This document shows, piece after piece, positions 29,018 through 38,942 of a stretch of 64,000 bases of DNA (position 1 is its first letter; each line of letters begins with the position of its first letter). The position numbers and the translations under genes were made by a program. This DNA is from Paraburkholderia sp. PGU19. GTDB taxonomy: Bacteria > Pseudomonadota > Gammaproteobacteria > Burkholderiales > Burkholderiaceae. The stretch lies in NCBI RefSeq assembly GCF_013426915.1, contig NZ_AP023179.1, forward strand, positions 2,728,001 through 2,792,000, read 5' to 3'. The notes under the pieces are model-generated. The model did not search any database. It worked only from the letters and a program-made list of their open reading frames with translations, and was not told the DNA's origin.

Positions 29018-30205
29018 ATGACATCCGCGACTTCTCCCGCTTCCACCTCCGTCGATGCGCGCAGCGACGCTCCGGCGAGCGAACGCGAGCGCCTCGAAGG
29101 CTTCGCGCTCGGCTTGCCGCCGCGCCCTGCCCTGCTGTCGCGGCGCGCGTGGCAATGTCTGATTGCGCTGATCATCGCGATCGGGCTGGGTGTGCCGTTC
29201 ACGGCGCTGGTGCTGCCGGAAACGAGCGCATTCCATTTGTCCGCGTATGCGATGACGCTGACAGGCAAGCTGATGTGCTACGCGATCTCTGCGCTCGCGC
29301 TCGATCTCGTCTGGGGTTACTGCGGCATCCTGAGCCTCGGGCATGGCCTGTTCTTCGCGCTCGGCGGCTACGCGATCGGCATGTACCTGATGCGCGCGAT
29401 CGGCCATGACGGCAAGTATGGCAGCGACCTGCCCGACTTCATGGTGTTTCTCGACTGGCATCAGCTGCCGTGGTACTGGGAAGGCACGCAGCATCTCGGG
29501 TACGCGCTGTTGCTCGTGGTGCTGGTGCCAGCCGTGATCGCTTGGGTGTTCGGCTTCTTCACGTTCCGCTCGCGCGTGAAGGGCGTGTATCTGTCGATCA
29601 TCACGCAGGCGATGACCTTCGCCGCGATGCTGCTGTTCTATCGCAACGAGACGGGCTTTGGCGGCAACAACGGTTTCACCGATTTCAAGCGGATCGCGGG
29701 CTATCCGATCACGCATGCCGGCACGCGGACCGCGCTCTTTCTACTGACGTTCGCGGTGCTCGTGCTTGCGTTCATCGGCGCGCGCGCGATCGTGACGTCG
29801 AAGCTCGGACGCGTCGTGACGGCCGTGCGTGACGGCGAGACGCGGTTGATGTTCCTCGGCTACAGCCCGCTTGCGTACAAGCTGTTCGTGTGGACGGTGT
29901 CGGCCGTGCTGTGCGGGATTGCGGGGGCGCTGTATGTGCCGCAGGTCGGCATCATCAATCCGGGCGAGATGTCGCCGGGCAACTCGATTGAAATGGCGAT
30001 CTGGGTGGCGGTCGGCGGGCGCGGCACGCTGATCGGGCCGATCATTGGCGCATTCGCGGTGAATGGCGCGAAGAGTTTTTTCACGGCTTATTTTGCGGAG
30101 TACTGGCTGTTCTTTCTGGGGTTGATCTTCGTGCTCGTGCCGTTGCTACTGCCGAACGGAATCATGGGGCTATTCGAGCTCGCGACACGCAAGAGGAACC
30201 GCTGA
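29018..30205 (+). CDS. urtC: Urea ABC transporter permease UrtC
   Basis: Second membrane subunit (LivM type), 395 residues with about nine helices. A hydrophilic N-terminal tail of about 40 residues precedes the first helix, LIALIIAIGLGVPFTALVLP. The family segment LDLVWGYCGILSLGHGLFFALGGYAIGMYLM is at about 95-125, and VRDGETRLMFLGYSPLAYKLFVW is the cytoplasmic coupling loop. The stop codon overlaps the urtD start by one base, showing tight coupling. Confidence 0.96.
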   Translation: MTSATSPASTSVDARSDAPASERERLEGFALGLPPRPALLSRRAWQCLIALIIAIGLGVPFTALVLPETSAFHLSAYAMTLTGKLMCYAISALALDLVWGYCGILSLGHGLFFALGGYAIGMYLMRAIGHDGKYGSDLPDFMVFLDWHQLPWYWEGTQHLGYALLLVVLVPAVIAWVFGFFTFRSRVKGVYLSIITQAMTFAAMLLFYRNETGFGGNNGFTDFKRIAGYPITHAGTRTALFLLTFAVLVLAFIGARAIVTSKLGRVVTAVRDGETRLMFLGYSPLAYKLFVWTVSAVLCGIAGALYVPQVGIINPGEMSPGNSIEMAIWVAVGGRGTLIGPIIGAFAVNGAKSFFTAYFAEYWLFFLGLIFVLVPLLLPNGIMGLFELATRKRNR

Positions 30206-31068
30206 TGAACGAAAACCCGACGGTTCCTGACCTTTCTCTTCCTGAAGAACACGATGGCCGCGCGCTTTCCGGCGTGGCGTCGATGGGACGCGTGGTCACG
30301 CCTGGCGAGATCGACGTGTCGCACGGTGCGATTCTTTATCTGGAAGACGTGACGGTTTCGTTCGATGGGTTTCGCGCGTTGAACGCGTTGTCGCTGTCGA
30401 TCGATGTGGGTGAGTTGCGATGCATTATTGGGCCGAATGGCGCCGGCAAGACGACCATGATGGATGTCATTACCGGGAAGACTTCGCCCGATTCGGGCAA
30501 GGTGTTTCTCGGGCAGACGATCGATCTCACGCGGATGAATGAGCCTTCTATTGCCCGTGCCGGGATCGGACGCAAGTTTCAGAAGCCGACTGTGTTCGAG
30601 CAGCATCCTGTGTGGGAGAACCTCGAACTCGCGATGAAAACCGATAAGGGTTGGTTTGCGTCTTTACGCGCGAAGCTGGATCGCGCGGCTCAGGCTCGGA
30701 TCGAGGAGACGTTGTCGCTGATTCGTCTCGAAGGCGAGGCGCTGCGGCCCGCGGGTGAGCTTTCTCATGGGCAGAAGCAGCGGCTCGAGATTGGGATGTT
30801 GTTGATGCAGCAGCCTGCGTTGTTGTTGCTCGATGAGCCTGCGGCTGGCATGACTGATGATGAGACTATGGAGCTAGCTGCTCTTCTTAACCACCTGCGT
30901 GGGACTTGTTCCATGATGGTTGTTGAGCATGATATGGAGTTTGTAGCTGCTTTGGCCGGTGAGACCGGTAAGGTTACTGTGATGGCCGAGGGCCGCGTGC
31001 TAGCTCAAGGGACGCTTGAGGATGTTAAGCGCGATGCGGCTGTGGTTGAGAGTTATTTGGGGCGCTAG
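30205..31068 (+). CDS. urtD: Urea ABC transporter ATP-binding protein UrtD
   Basis: LivG-type ATPase of 287 residues with a typical UrtD N-terminal extension of about 40 residues before the cassette. Walker A is GPNGAGKTTMMDVITG at about 76-91, the signature is LSHGQKQRLEIGMLL, and Walker B is LLLLDEPAAGMTD. The 3' half drifts to G/T-rich synonymous choices, a sharp change from urtABC, as the gene approaches the palindromic repeat downstream. urtE is separated by 756 bases instead of the usual close spacing. Confidence 0.95.
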   Translation: MNENPTVPDLSLPEEHDGRALSGVASMGRVVTPGEIDVSHGAILYLEDVTVSFDGFRALNALSLSIDVGELRCIIGPNGAGKTTMMDVITGKTSPDSGKVFLGQTIDLTRMNEPSIARAGIGRKFQKPTVFEQHPVWENLELAMKTDKGWFASLRAKLDRAAQARIEETLSLIRLEGEALRPAGELSHGQKQRLEIGMLLMQQPALLLLDEPAAGMTDDETMELAALLNHLRGTCSMMVVEHDMEFVAALAGETGKVTVMAEGRVLAQGTLEDVKRDAAVVESYLGR

Positions 31069-31824
31069 TTTTGGTTTTGTCTGCGACGCTTTGGGTGGTT
31101 GGCTGTGTGATTTCGCTTGCATCCGCGATTTGTTAGCCTGCTTCACGCGTCGCCCCTGTGCGGGGCGGCACCTACTTTTCTTTGCCGCCGCAAAGAAAAG
31201 TAGGCAAAAGAAAGCGGCTCACACCGCCAGCTTTTGTTTTTGCCTGAGGGCCCCCACAGGGTCTTACGCTTCACACGGCAATCACATGACTCATGTTGGT
31301 TGTCAACGCTTTGAATGAACGTCTCACCCACTTCATACACCCGTACACGTGTTAGTGGCAGCGAATGGTATGTGCCGCCCAGGTGGCAAACTGTGTGTAG
31401 GTTGTCGCGTCGTACAGGGTAGCGCTCGTACGGGGTGGGACGCGTGCGCTATCGGTCCGGAGTGAGGAACGTGCAGTACTACGGCCTACACACAGTTTGC
31501 CACCTGGGCGGCGGTGGACTATCTGGCAAGGCATGCAGTAATGCGGGCGCGTGAAGCGGGTGAGGCGCAGCGCAAGAGCGTTGGCAACGAACGCGAACAG
31601 GAAGGTTGCCGTGCGAAGTGAGGGACCGGTTGGGGGCCCTCAGGCAAGAACAAGAGTTGGCGGTGTGAGCCGCTTTCTTTTGCCTACTTTTCTTTGCGGC
31701 GGCAAAGAAAAGTAGGTGCCGCCCCGCACAGGGGCGACGCGTGAAGCGCGAAGGCAATGCGCGGATGCCGGCGCAAAGGCCAAAACACTTGCCGCTCGGC
31801 AAAGAGCAGAAAAGGACACACAAA
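31069..31824. repeat. Composite inverted-repeat element between urtD and urtE
   Basis: Two near-identical arms of about 145 bases lie head to head: about 31139-31292 and, inverted, about 31606-31749. Each has the GCTTCACGCGTCGCCCC core of the dispersed repeat, a hairpin CCTACTTTTCTTTG/CAAAGAAAAGTAGG and a G+C segment GCGGCTCACACCGCC. Between them is a second, perfect 28-base inverted repeat (31374-31401 with 31485-31512). I see no supported gene in the 756 bases. The element splits the urt operon, so urtE may depend on read-through or on a promoter inside it. Confidence 0.85.
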
Positions 31825-32517
31825 ATGCTAGAAGTAGAAAACCTGAACCAGTACTACGGCGGCAGCCACATCCTGCGAAATGTGAAGCTCACAGTGCCGG
31901 ACGGAAAACTAACGGTACTGCTGGGGCGAAACGGCGTAGGCAAGACCACGCTACTAAGAACCCTAATGGGCGTAGTCCCCATCAAGACCGGCGAAATCAA
32001 ATGGCGCGAAACGCCGATAACAAAACTCGCCCCTCACGCGCGCGTAGCGCAAGGATTAGCCTACGTGCCACAAGGCAGAGACATCTTCCCGAGACTAACG
32101 GTGGAAGAAAACCTGCTAGTCGGCGCAGCCAGCAAAAAGGCCCCCAAGAAAATCCCAGACCGGATCTACGAACTATTCCCTGTCCTGAAGGACATGAAAG
32201 CCCGCCGCGGCGGCGACCTCTCCGGCGGCCAGCAACAACAGCTCGCAATCGGGCGAGCACTCATGAGCGAACCGCAACTGCTAATCCTCGATGAACCCAC
32301 AGAAGGCATCCAGCCGTCCATCATCCAGGACATCGGAAGAACCCTCCGCCAACTCGTCGAAGAAATGGGCCTGACCGTCCTGCTCGTCGAGCAATACTAC
32401 GACTTCGCCAAAGCCATCGCCGACCGCTACTGGGTCATGAGCCGCGGCGAAATCATCGCGGGTGGTGAAGGCGCCAACATGGACGACGACGGCGTGCGTA
32501 CGCTCATCGCGGTATAA
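31825..32517 (+). CDS. urtE: Urea ABC transporter ATP-binding protein UrtE
   Basis: LivF-type ATPase of 230 residues. It starts MLEVENLNQYYGGSHILRNV, with Walker A GRNGVGKTTLLRTLMG, signature LSGGQQQQLAIGRALMSEPQ and Walker B LLILDEPTEGIQPS. The ATG at 31825 is chosen over 31741 because the cassette begins there and an AAAGGA run lies 11 bases upstream. The first half is rich in A and C at synonymous sites, mirroring the G/T-rich end of urtD across the repeat. ureD follows after 33 bases. Confidence 0.95.
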   Translation: MLEVENLNQYYGGSHILRNVKLTVPDGKLTVLLGRNGVGKTTLLRTLMGVVPIKTGEIKWRETPITKLAPHARVAQGLAYVPQGRDIFPRLTVEENLLVGAASKKAPKKIPDRIYELFPVLKDMKARRGGDLSGGQQQQLAIGRALMSEPQLLILDEPTEGIQPSIIQDIGRTLRQLVEEMGLTVLLVEQYYDFAKAIADRYWVMSRGEIIAGGEGANMDDDGVRTLIAV

Positions 32518-32550
32518 CGGCGAGACCCGGTTAACTGCTATCCTCGCCGC

Positions 32551-33432
32551 ATGTCGCTTCACGAACACCACGCTACGCTCGCCACCATCGACGACCCGTC
32601 GCACGCCCTCTGGCGCGCGCGGCTCGAACTCGGCTTCGCCAGACACGGCGACCGAACCACCCTCGCCCATCGTTTGCACGAAGGTCCGTTGCGCCTGCAA
32701 CGCCCGCTTTACCCGGAAGGGCCGTCCATCTGCCATGCCGTCATCGTGCATCCGCCCGGCGGCGTCGCGGGCGGCGACCGGCTCGATATCGACATCCGCC
32801 TCGATGCGAATACTCACGCCGTGCTCACCACGCCCGGCGCGACCAAGTGGTACAAATCGAATGGCCGCACCGCGCAACAGCGCATCGCAATCCGCGTCGG
32901 CGCGAACGCCAGGCTCGACTGGCTGCCGCAAAACAATATCGTCTTCGATCACGCCAACGCTTCGCTCGACTTCTCATTGACGCTCGACGAAGGCGCCACC
33001 GCGCTCGGCTGGGACGCGACGCAACTCGGCCGGCAAGCCGCGGGCGAAACCTGGTCGGCGGGACATCTGCGAGCTGTTTCGCGCATCGTCGGCGCCGATG
33101 GTCAGCCGTTATGGTTCGAACGCGCAAAGCTCACCGCCAGCGATCCGCTGCGCGATGCGCCTCAAGGTCTTGCGGGCTTCCCCGCGTTCGGCACGCTGTG
33201 GGCCGTCAGCCCGCAATGCGACGACGCGCTCGCCGAGGCACTCACTGCCCAGTTGCCCTTCGACGATTCGATTCGCGCCGCCGCCTCGTGCGTGTGCGAC
33301 GGCGTGCTGATCGTGCGGGCCGTCGCGCGATCGATGGAAACGCTTCAGCATGCGTTGACCCAGTGCTGGCTGCACTTGCGGCCTGTCGTGCATCAGGTCG
33401 ACGCAAAACCCTTGCGCCTCTGGACAACCTGA
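32551..33432 (+). CDS. ureD: Urease accessory protein UreD (UreH)
   Basis: Scaffold protein of 293 residues that binds apo-urease and, with UreF and UreG, guides nickel insertion. The conserved segments [37 protein letters not shown] and [23 protein letters not shown] are visible, all-beta with no membrane segment. It begins 33 bases after urtE, joining transport to the urease genes. The rest of the urease operon is separated from it by a binding-protein gene with its own sigma-54 promoter. Confidence 0.95.
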   Translation: MSLHEHHATLATIDDPSHALWRARLELGFARHGDRTTLAHRLHEGPLRLQRPLYPEGPSICHAVIVHPPGGVAGGDRLDIDIRLDANTHAVLTTPGATKWYKSNGRTAQQRIAIRVGANARLDWLPQNNIVFDHANASLDFSLTLDEGATALGWDATQLGRQAAGETWSAGHLRAVSRIVGADGQPLWFERAKLTASDPLRDAPQGLAGFPAFGTLWAVSPQCDDALAEALTAQLPFDDSIRAAASCVCDGVLIVRAVARSMETLQHALTQCWLHLRPVVHQVDAKPLRLWTT

Positions 33433-33469
33433 GCGAATCGCTTCGCCGCACCATCTTCGGGCATTGCGA

Positions 33470-33486
33470 CGCGCCAACGTGGTGCA
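33470..33486. promoter_or_regulatory. Possible NtrC enhancer site
   Basis: CGCGCC-AACGT-GGTGCA fits the NtrC dyad TGCACC-N5-GGTGCA with a perfect right half and 4 of 6 bases in the left half. It lies 42 bases upstream of a perfect sigma-54 promoter match, closer than the usual 80-150 bases, which lowers confidence. Confidence 0.4.
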
Positions 33487-33527
33487 ACAGCGCATGCAAG
33501 CCACGGGAAAGCCTTGCTCGGTCTGCA

Positions 33528-33543
33528 TGGCATAGCCCTTGCT
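33528..33543 (+). promoter_or_regulatory. Sigma-54 promoter upstream of the binding protein and ureABCEFG
   Basis: TGGCATAGCCCTTGCT satisfies the full -24/-12 consensus TGGCAY-RNNNN-TTGCW. It is oriented toward the binding-protein gene that starts at 33625 and could drive the urease genes beyond it. Confidence 0.75.
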
Positions 33544-33624
33544 GCTTATGGCGCCTCGCGAGCGCCGCTTCGACGGCGCGTTGCGAAGTCCGCTAAAAAT
33601 CACACGCCGAAGCTCATCGCCAAC

Positions 33625-34428
33625 ATGACCCAAACGACCGCCCATCGCCCGCGCCGCGCGTGGCTCGCCGCCCTGCTGCTCGCGCCGCTCCTGACGCTCG
33701 CCGCGCCCCTCGCCCACGCCGACACGCTCGACAACATCACGAAGGCAGGCGTCCTCAAGGTCGCCGTGCCCGAAGACTATCCGCCGTTCGGCTCGGTCGG
33801 TCCGGACCTGAAGCCGCAAGGCTACGACATCGACACGGCCGCGCTGCTCGCGAAGTCGATGAACGTGAAACTCGAACTCGTGCCGGTGAACAGCGCGAAC
33901 CGCATCCCGTATCTGCAAACCAACAAGGTCGATCTCGTGATCTCGTCGCTCGGCAAGACACCGGAACGCGAGAAGGTCATCGATTTTTCGACGCCGTACG
34001 CGCCGTACTATCAGGGCGTGTTCGGTCCCGCCGACATCAAGGTCAGCAATCCCGCCGATCTCACCGGCAAGACGGTCGGCGCGACGCGCGGCGCGCTCGA
34101 AGAAATCGCGCTCACGCAGATGGCGCCGAACGCGACCATCAAGCGCTTCGAAGACAACAACGCGACGATCGCCGCGTTCCTGTCGGGCCAGGTGCAATTG
34201 ATCGCGGCGGGCAATATCGTCGCCGCCGCCATCCTCGCAAAGAACCCGCCGCGCCGCCCGGAACCGAAGTTCGTCATCAAGAACTCGCCGTGCTTCGTCG
34301 GCATGAACAAGAACGAGCCGCGCCTGCAACAGAAGGTCGATGCCGCCATCGCGCAGGCGAAGCAGGACGGCACGCTCAACGCGATGTCGAAGAAGTGGTT
34401 CAGCGCGCCCTTGGCCGCCGATCTGTAA
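33625..34428 (+). CDS. Amino acid (polar) ABC transporter substrate-binding protein inside the urease cluster
   Basis: Periplasmic binding protein of 267 residues, family SBP_bac_3. It has a signal peptide, RRAWLAALLLAPLLTLAAPLAHA (cleavage about residue 32), followed by LDNITKAGVLKVAVPEDYPPFGSVGPDLKPQGYDID. NSANRIPYLQTNKVDLVISSLGKTPEREKVIDFS is the usual second signature. No cognate permease or ATPase is adjacent, so it must borrow another system or act as an orphan. Its place between ureD and ureA and its sigma-54 promoter suggest it gathers a nitrogen compound under starvation. The upstream ATG at 33514 is rejected in favour of the signal-peptide start. Confidence 0.9.
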   Translation: MTQTTAHRPRRAWLAALLLAPLLTLAAPLAHADTLDNITKAGVLKVAVPEDYPPFGSVGPDLKPQGYDIDTAALLAKSMNVKLELVPVNSANRIPYLQTNKVDLVISSLGKTPEREKVIDFSTPYAPYYQGVFGPADIKVSNPADLTGKTVGATRGALEEIALTQMAPNATIKRFEDNNATIAAFLSGQVQLIAAGNIVAAAILAKNPPRRPEPKFVIKNSPCFVGMNKNEPRLQQKVDAAIAQAKQDGTLNAMSKKWFSAPLAADL

Positions 34429-34583
34429 GCAGCGCGTCGGTCGGGACTGGTATCGTGAGTCAATGCAGACGAAGCGTTACCGGTAGCATCGTGAGCGCGA
34501 CCCGCCATAGAATCGTCGACGCGGCGCCCCGCTAATGCGGGCGCCGCCCGACAAAGCAAACGACAAAGCAACCAGCGAATGCG

Positions 34584-34886
34584 ATGAAGCTCACTCCACG
34601 CGAAAAAGACAAACTCCTGATCTTCACGGCCGCGCTGCTCGCGGAACGGCGCCGCGCACGCGGCCTCAAGCTCAACTATCCGGAAGCCGTCGCGTTCATC
34701 ACGGCAGCGCTGATGGAAGCCGCGCGCGACGGCAAGACGGTCGCCGAAGTGATGCACTACGGCACCACGCTGCTCACGCGCGACGACGTGATGGAAGGCG
34801 TGCCCGAGATGATTCCCGATATCCAGGTCGAAGCCACCTTCCCCGACGGCACGAAGCTCGTGACCGTCCATCACCCTATCTCGTGA
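34584..34886 (+). CDS. ureA: Urease subunit gamma UreA
   Basis: Small structural subunit of 100 residues, the standard length, starting [44 protein letters not shown] and the ending [16 protein letters not shown] are family hallmarks. It assembles with UreB and UreC as a trimer of heterotrimers. ureB follows after 10 bases. Confidence 0.97.
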   Translation: MKLTPREKDKLLIFTAALLAERRRARGLKLNYPEAVAFITAALMEAARDGKTVAEVMHYGTTLLTRDDVMEGVPEMIPDIQVEATFPDGTKLVTVHHPIS

Positions 34887-34896
34887 CGAGGCGCGC

Positions 34897-35202
34897 ATGA
34901 TCCCAGGTGAACTGATTACCGACGACGGCGAACTCGAACTCAACGCGGGCCGCGCGACCGTCACGGTCACGGTATCGAACACGGGCGACCGGCCCGTGCA
35001 AGTCGGCTCGCATTACCACTTCTACGAAGTCAACACGGCGCTCGCGTTCGATCGCGAAGCCGCGCGAGGCTTCCGCCTGAACATCGCGGCGGGTACCGCC
35101 GTACGCTTCGAGCCGGGCCAGGAACGCACGGTCGAACTCGTCGCGCTGGCGGGCGACCGCGTCGTCTATGGCTTCAATGGCAAGGTAATGGGCAAGCTCT
35201 GA
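34897..35202 (+). CDS. ureB: Urease subunit beta UreB
   Basis: Structural subunit of 101 residues, normal length. It begins [19 protein letters not shown] and contains the invariant [23 protein letters not shown] segment and the GRxR-like [19 protein letters not shown]. The spacing to ureA (10 bases) and ureC (40 bases) indicates one operon. Confidence 0.97.
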   Translation: MIPGELITDDGELELNAGRATVTVTVSNTGDRPVQVGSHYHFYEVNTALAFDREAARGFRLNIAAGTAVRFEPGQERTVELVALAGDRVVYGFNGKVMGKL

Positions 35203-35242
35203 TCGCTGTGCTTACGCGCGAACATTCGGGAACCTCTCAAAC

Positions 35243-36949
35243 ATGACATTACGCATTGGCCGCCGCGCATACGCGGAAATGTTCGGCCCGACGACGGGCG
35301 ACCGCGTACGCCTCGCGGATACGGACCTGCTGATCGAAGTCGAACGCGACTACACGATCTACGGCGAAGAAGTGAAGTTCGGCGGCGGCAAGGTGATTCG
35401 CGACGGCATGGGCCAGTCGCAGCGCGTCGCAGCCGATGTGGTCGATACCGTCGTGACGAACGCGCTGATTCTCGATCACTGGGGCATCGTCAAGGCTGAT
35501 ATCGGCATCAAGAATGGCCGCATCGCGGGCATCGGCAAGGCGGGCAACCCCGACATCCAGCCGGGTGTGACGATTGCGATCGGCGCGGCGACGGAAGTGA
35601 TCGCGGGCGAAGGGATGATCGTGACGGCGGGCGGCATCGATACGCACATTCACTTCATCAGCCCGCAGCAGATCGAAGAAGCGCTCGCGAGCGGCGTGAC
35701 GACGATGCTCGGCGGCGGCACGGGCCCCGCAACGGGCACGAACGCGACGACCTGCACGCCGGGGCCGTGGCACATGGAGCGCATGCTGCAGGCCGCCGAT
35801 GGCTATCCGATGAATCTCGGCTTTCTCGGCAAGGGCAACGTGAGCCAGCCGCAGCCCGCGCTCGAACAGATCGCAGCGGGCGCGATCGGCCTGAAGCTGC
35901 ACGAGGACTGGGGCACGACGCCCGCCGCGATCGACAACTGCCTCTCCGTTGCGGACGACACCGACACCCAGGTCGCGATTCACACCGACACGCTGAACGA
36001 AGCGGGCTTCGTCGAAGCGACGGTGGCGGCGTTCAAGGGCCGCACGATCCACACGTATCACACGGAAGGCGCGGGCGGCGGTCACGCACCGGACATCATC
36101 AAGGTGTGCGGCGAAGCGAACGTGCTGCCTTCATCGACGAATCCGACGCGCCCCTATACCGTCAACACGCTCGACGAACATCTCGACATGCTGATGGTCT
36201 GCCATCACCTCGATCCGTCGATCGCGGAGGACATCGCGTTCGCCGAATCGCGCATTCGTCGCGAAACGATCGCAGCGGAAGACATCCTTCACGATCTCGG
36301 CGCGCTGTCGATGCTGTCGTCGGATTCGCAGGCGATGGGCCGCGTGGGCGAAGTGATCATCCGCACGTGGCAGACCGCGCACAAGATGAAGGTGCAGCGC
36401 GGCGCGCTGCCCGAAGACAGCACGCGCAACGACAACTTCCGCGCGAAGCGTTATGTCGCGAAGTACACGATCAACCCGGCGCTTACGCATGGCATCGCGC
36501 ATGAAGTCGGTTCGATCGAGCCGGGCAAATGGGCCGATATCGTGTTCTGGGAACCGGCGTTCTTCGGCATCAAGCCCGCACTGATCCTCAAGGGCGGCAT
36601 GATCGCGATGGCGCAGATGGGCGACCCGAACGCGTCGATTCCGACGCCGCAGCCCGTGCATTACCGCGAGATGTTTGCGACGCGCGGCGGCGCATTGGGC
36701 CGCACGTCATTGACGTTCGTATCGCAGATGGCGCTCGATGCAGGCGTCGCCGAGCGTTATGGCTTGAGCAAGCGTATCGTTGCAGTGAAGAACTGCCGCA
36801 GCGTCACGAAGGCGCACATGATCCACAACGCGTGGCAGCCGTCGATCAGCGTCGATCCCGAGACGTATCAGGTGATCGCCGATGGGCAGTTGCTGACCTG
36901 CGAGCCGGCAAAAGTCCTGCCGATGGCGCAACGCTATTTCCTGTTCTGA
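35243..36949 (+). CDS. ureC: Urease subunit alpha UreC (catalytic)
   Basis: Hydrolyses urea to ammonia and carbamate at a dinuclear nickel centre. The length is 568 residues, as usual. Metal and active-site motifs are present: [10 protein letters not shown] with the first His pair, [19 protein letters not shown] with the carbamylated Lys, and [21 protein letters not shown]. The flap region [22 protein letters not shown] has the catalytic His and flap Cys region. No substitutions of key residues are seen. ureE starts 1 base after the stop. Confidence 0.98.
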   Translation: MTLRIGRRAYAEMFGPTTGDRVRLADTDLLIEVERDYTIYGEEVKFGGGKVIRDGMGQSQRVAADVVDTVVTNALILDHWGIVKADIGIKNGRIAGIGKAGNPDIQPGVTIAIGAATEVIAGEGMIVTAGGIDTHIHFISPQQIEEALASGVTTMLGGGTGPATGTNATTCTPGPWHMERMLQAADGYPMNLGFLGKGNVSQPQPALEQIAAGAIGLKLHEDWGTTPAAIDNCLSVADDTDTQVAIHTDTLNEAGFVEATVAAFKGRTIHTYHTEGAGGGHAPDIIKVCGEANVLPSSTNPTRPYTVNTLDEHLDMLMVCHHLDPSIAEDIAFAESRIRRETIAAEDILHDLGALSMLSSDSQAMGRVGEVIIRTWQTAHKMKVQRGALPEDSTRNDNFRAKRYVAKYTINPALTHGIAHEVGSIEPGKWADIVFWEPAFFGIKPALILKGGMIAMAQMGDPNASIPTPQPVHYREMFATRGGALGRTSLTFVSQMALDAGVAERYGLSKRIVAVKNCRSVTKAHMIHNAWQPSISVDPETYQVIADGQLLTCEPAKVLPMAQRYFLF

Positions 36950-36950
36950 G

Positions 36951-37586
36951 ATGCGAACGATCGACAAACTGCTGGGCGCGCATATCAAGCTCGCGCCCGT
37001 TCTCGTCAAACGCGCGCCGACGCTGACGCTGGCGTTCGACGCGCGCTGCAAGAGCCGTCTTGCCGCGACGCTCGATAGCGGCGAAGAGGTCGCGCTGCTG
37101 CTGCCGCGCGGCACCGTGCTGCGTGATGGCGATGTGCTCGTTGCCGATGATGGCGGCCTCGTGCGCGTGGTCGCGGCGCCCGAGTCGGTGCTGGTCGTGC
37201 GCGCGCCCGATGTGCTGACCTTGACGCGCGCCGCATATCACCTCGGCAACCGGCATACGCCCGTCGAGGTCGGCACGGATTATCTGAAGCTCGAATACGA
37301 CCCGGTGCTCGCCGATATGCTCAAGCGCCTGGGCGCACTCGTCGATCAGGTCGAGATGCCGTTCCAGCCGGAGACGGGAGCGTATGGCGGCGGGCATCGG
37401 CATGGGCATGACGAGACCTTCGCCGAGGACTATGCGCTCGCGCAGCAGGTGTATGGCGAGCATCATGGGCATGCGCATCACGATCACGCCCATTCGCACG
37501 GTCACGCTCATGACCACGATCACGGTGACTGTGATTCGTCGTGCGGTCACGATCATGGTCACGGTCATCATCATGCGCATCGCTGA
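36951..37586 (+). CDS. ureE: Urease nickel chaperone UreE with long His-rich tail
   Basis: Nickel carrier of 211 residues, longer than the usual 150-160 because of the tail. The body begins [25 protein letters not shown] and has the C-terminal UreE domain with [13 protein letters not shown] (nickel-binding His). From about residue 145 a tail of repeated H-G-H, H-D-H and H-A-H units with a CDSSCGHDH motif can bind several Ni(II) ions. The end of ureE overlaps the ureF start by 14 bases. Confidence 0.96.
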   Translation: MRTIDKLLGAHIKLAPVLVKRAPTLTLAFDARCKSRLAATLDSGEEVALLLPRGTVLRDGDVLVADDGGLVRVVAAPESVLVVRAPDVLTLTRAAYHLGNRHTPVEVGTDYLKLEYDPVLADMLKRLGALVDQVEMPFQPETGAYGGGHRHGHDETFAEDYALAQQVYGEHHGHAHHDHAHSHGHAHDHDHGDCDSSCGHDHGHGHHHAHR

Positions 37587-38253
37587 GCTGACTGCACTGC
37601 TGCATCTCGCGTCGCCGGCTTTGCCGATCGGCGCATTCAGCTATTCGCAGGGACTCGAAGCCGCGATCGAAGCGAAGCTCGTCACCGATACCGATACGGC
37701 GTGCGCCTGGATCAAAAGCGGCCTCTCGAATGTGCTCGCGCATGGCGAGTTGCCATTTCTCGCGCATCAGATCGAACGTTGGCGCGCGCATGATGCCGCT
37801 GCGTTGATGCTGGGCAACCGCGAGTTTCTCGCGAGCCGCGAGTCGATGGAGTTGCGGCGCGAGACGGAGCAGATGGGCTGGTCGCTGCGGCAATTGTGTG
37901 CATCGCTCGAATGGGGCGATGCGGAACGCCGCGCGACGCTTGCGTCGATCACGCCGATTGCGCAGACGACAGCCTTCGCGTTCGCCGCGTTCGCGCACGA
38001 CGCTGCCACGGATGCCGCCCTCGCCGCGTATGCGTTCAGTTGGGCCGAGAACCAGGCGGCCGCCGCGTTGAAGGCTGTGCCGCTCGGTCAGCTTGCAGGG
38101 CAGCGGATCATCGTTGCGCTGCGCGAGCCGATCGATGCCGCCGTCCGGCAGGCGCTCGCCACTTCACCCGATGACATCAACACATTCGCGCCGCAACTCG
38201 GCATTTTGTCGGCGCGGCACGAGTCGCAGTATTCGCGGCTCTTTCGCTCATAG
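37573..38253 (+). CDS. ureF: Urease accessory protein UreF
   Basis: All-helical accessory protein of 226 residues that recruits UreG to the UreD-apo-urease complex. The conserved N-terminal [26 protein letters not shown] and the [27 protein letters not shown] C-terminal segment are present. The ATG at 37573 lies inside the ureE His tail coding region; the earlier in-frame ATGs translate that tail out of frame and are rejected. Confidence 0.95.
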   Translation: MRIAELTALLHLASPALPIGAFSYSQGLEAAIEAKLVTDTDTACAWIKSGLSNVLAHGELPFLAHQIERWRAHDAAALMLGNREFLASRESMELRRETEQMGWSLRQLCASLEWGDAERRATLASITPIAQTTAFAFAAFAHDAATDAALAAYAFSWAENQAAAALKAVPLGQLAGQRIIVALREPIDAAVRQALATSPDDINTFAPQLGILSARHESQYSRLFRS

Positions 38254-38291
38254 CCATCTGTTTTTCACGATTTGCTTTTCACGGTCAGAAC

Positions 38292-38933
38292 ATGAACGCT
38301 CCTCATCCGATGCATCGCACGAAGAAATTGCCGCCGCTGCGCGTGGGCGTCGGCGGGCCCGTTGGCTCTGGCAAGACGACGCTGCTCGAAATGCTGTGCA
38401 AGGCGATGCGTGACAAGTACGACCTCGTCGCGATCACCAACGATATCTATACGAAGGAAGACCAGCGCCTGCTGACGGTGGCGGGCGCGCTGCCGGCCGA
38501 GCGCATCATGGGGGTCGAGACGGGCGGCTGCCCGCATACGGCGATCCGCGAGGATGCGTCGATCAATCTGGAAGCTGTGGACCGGATGCTTGGGCGTTTT
38601 CCTGAAGCCGATATCGTGTTTATCGAGTCGGGCGGCGATAACCTGGCTGCGACGTTCAGCCCCGAACTGTCGGATCTGACGATTTATGTGATCGACGTCG
38701 CGGGTGGGGAGAAGATTCCTCGCAAGGGTGGGCCAGGCATTACCAAGTCTGATTTGCTTGTGATCAATAAGACGGATCTTGCGCCGATGGTTGGTGCCAA
38801 TCTCGATGTCATGGCTTCGGATGCCGCCAAGATGCGCGGCGAGCGGCCTTTTGTTATGTGTAATTTGAAGGCGCTTGCGGGCCTCGATCAGGTTATTGCG
38901 TTTATTGAGAAGAAGGGGTTGTTGAAGGTTTGA
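38292..38933 (+). CDS. ureG: Urease accessory GTPase UreG
   Basis: SIMIBI GTPase of 213 residues that powers nickel delivery. Its P-loop is [17 protein letters not shown], the metal-binding CPH is in [16 protein letters not shown], the Walker B-like region is [19 protein letters not shown], and the base-specificity motif is [10 protein letters not shown]. It closes the urease operon. The 3' 250 bases shift to G/T-rich codons as they approach the repeat at 38.9 kb. Confidence 0.97.
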   Translation: MNAPHPMHRTKKLPPLRVGVGGPVGSGKTTLLEMLCKAMRDKYDLVAITNDIYTKEDQRLLTVAGALPAERIMGVETGGCPHTAIREDASINLEAVDRMLGRFPEADIVFIESGGDNLAATFSPELSDLTIYVIDVAGGEKIPRKGGPGITKSDLLVINKTDLAPMVGANLDVMASDAAKMRGERPFVMCNLKALAGLDQVIAFIEKKGLLKV

Positions 38934-38942
38934 GGCTTTTTC

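Noticed and set aside
31479..31823. 114-codon minus-strand frame in the urtD-urtE gap
   Set aside because: It is encoded entirely by the inverted-repeat element; such frames recur with every copy and have no domain or ribosome site.
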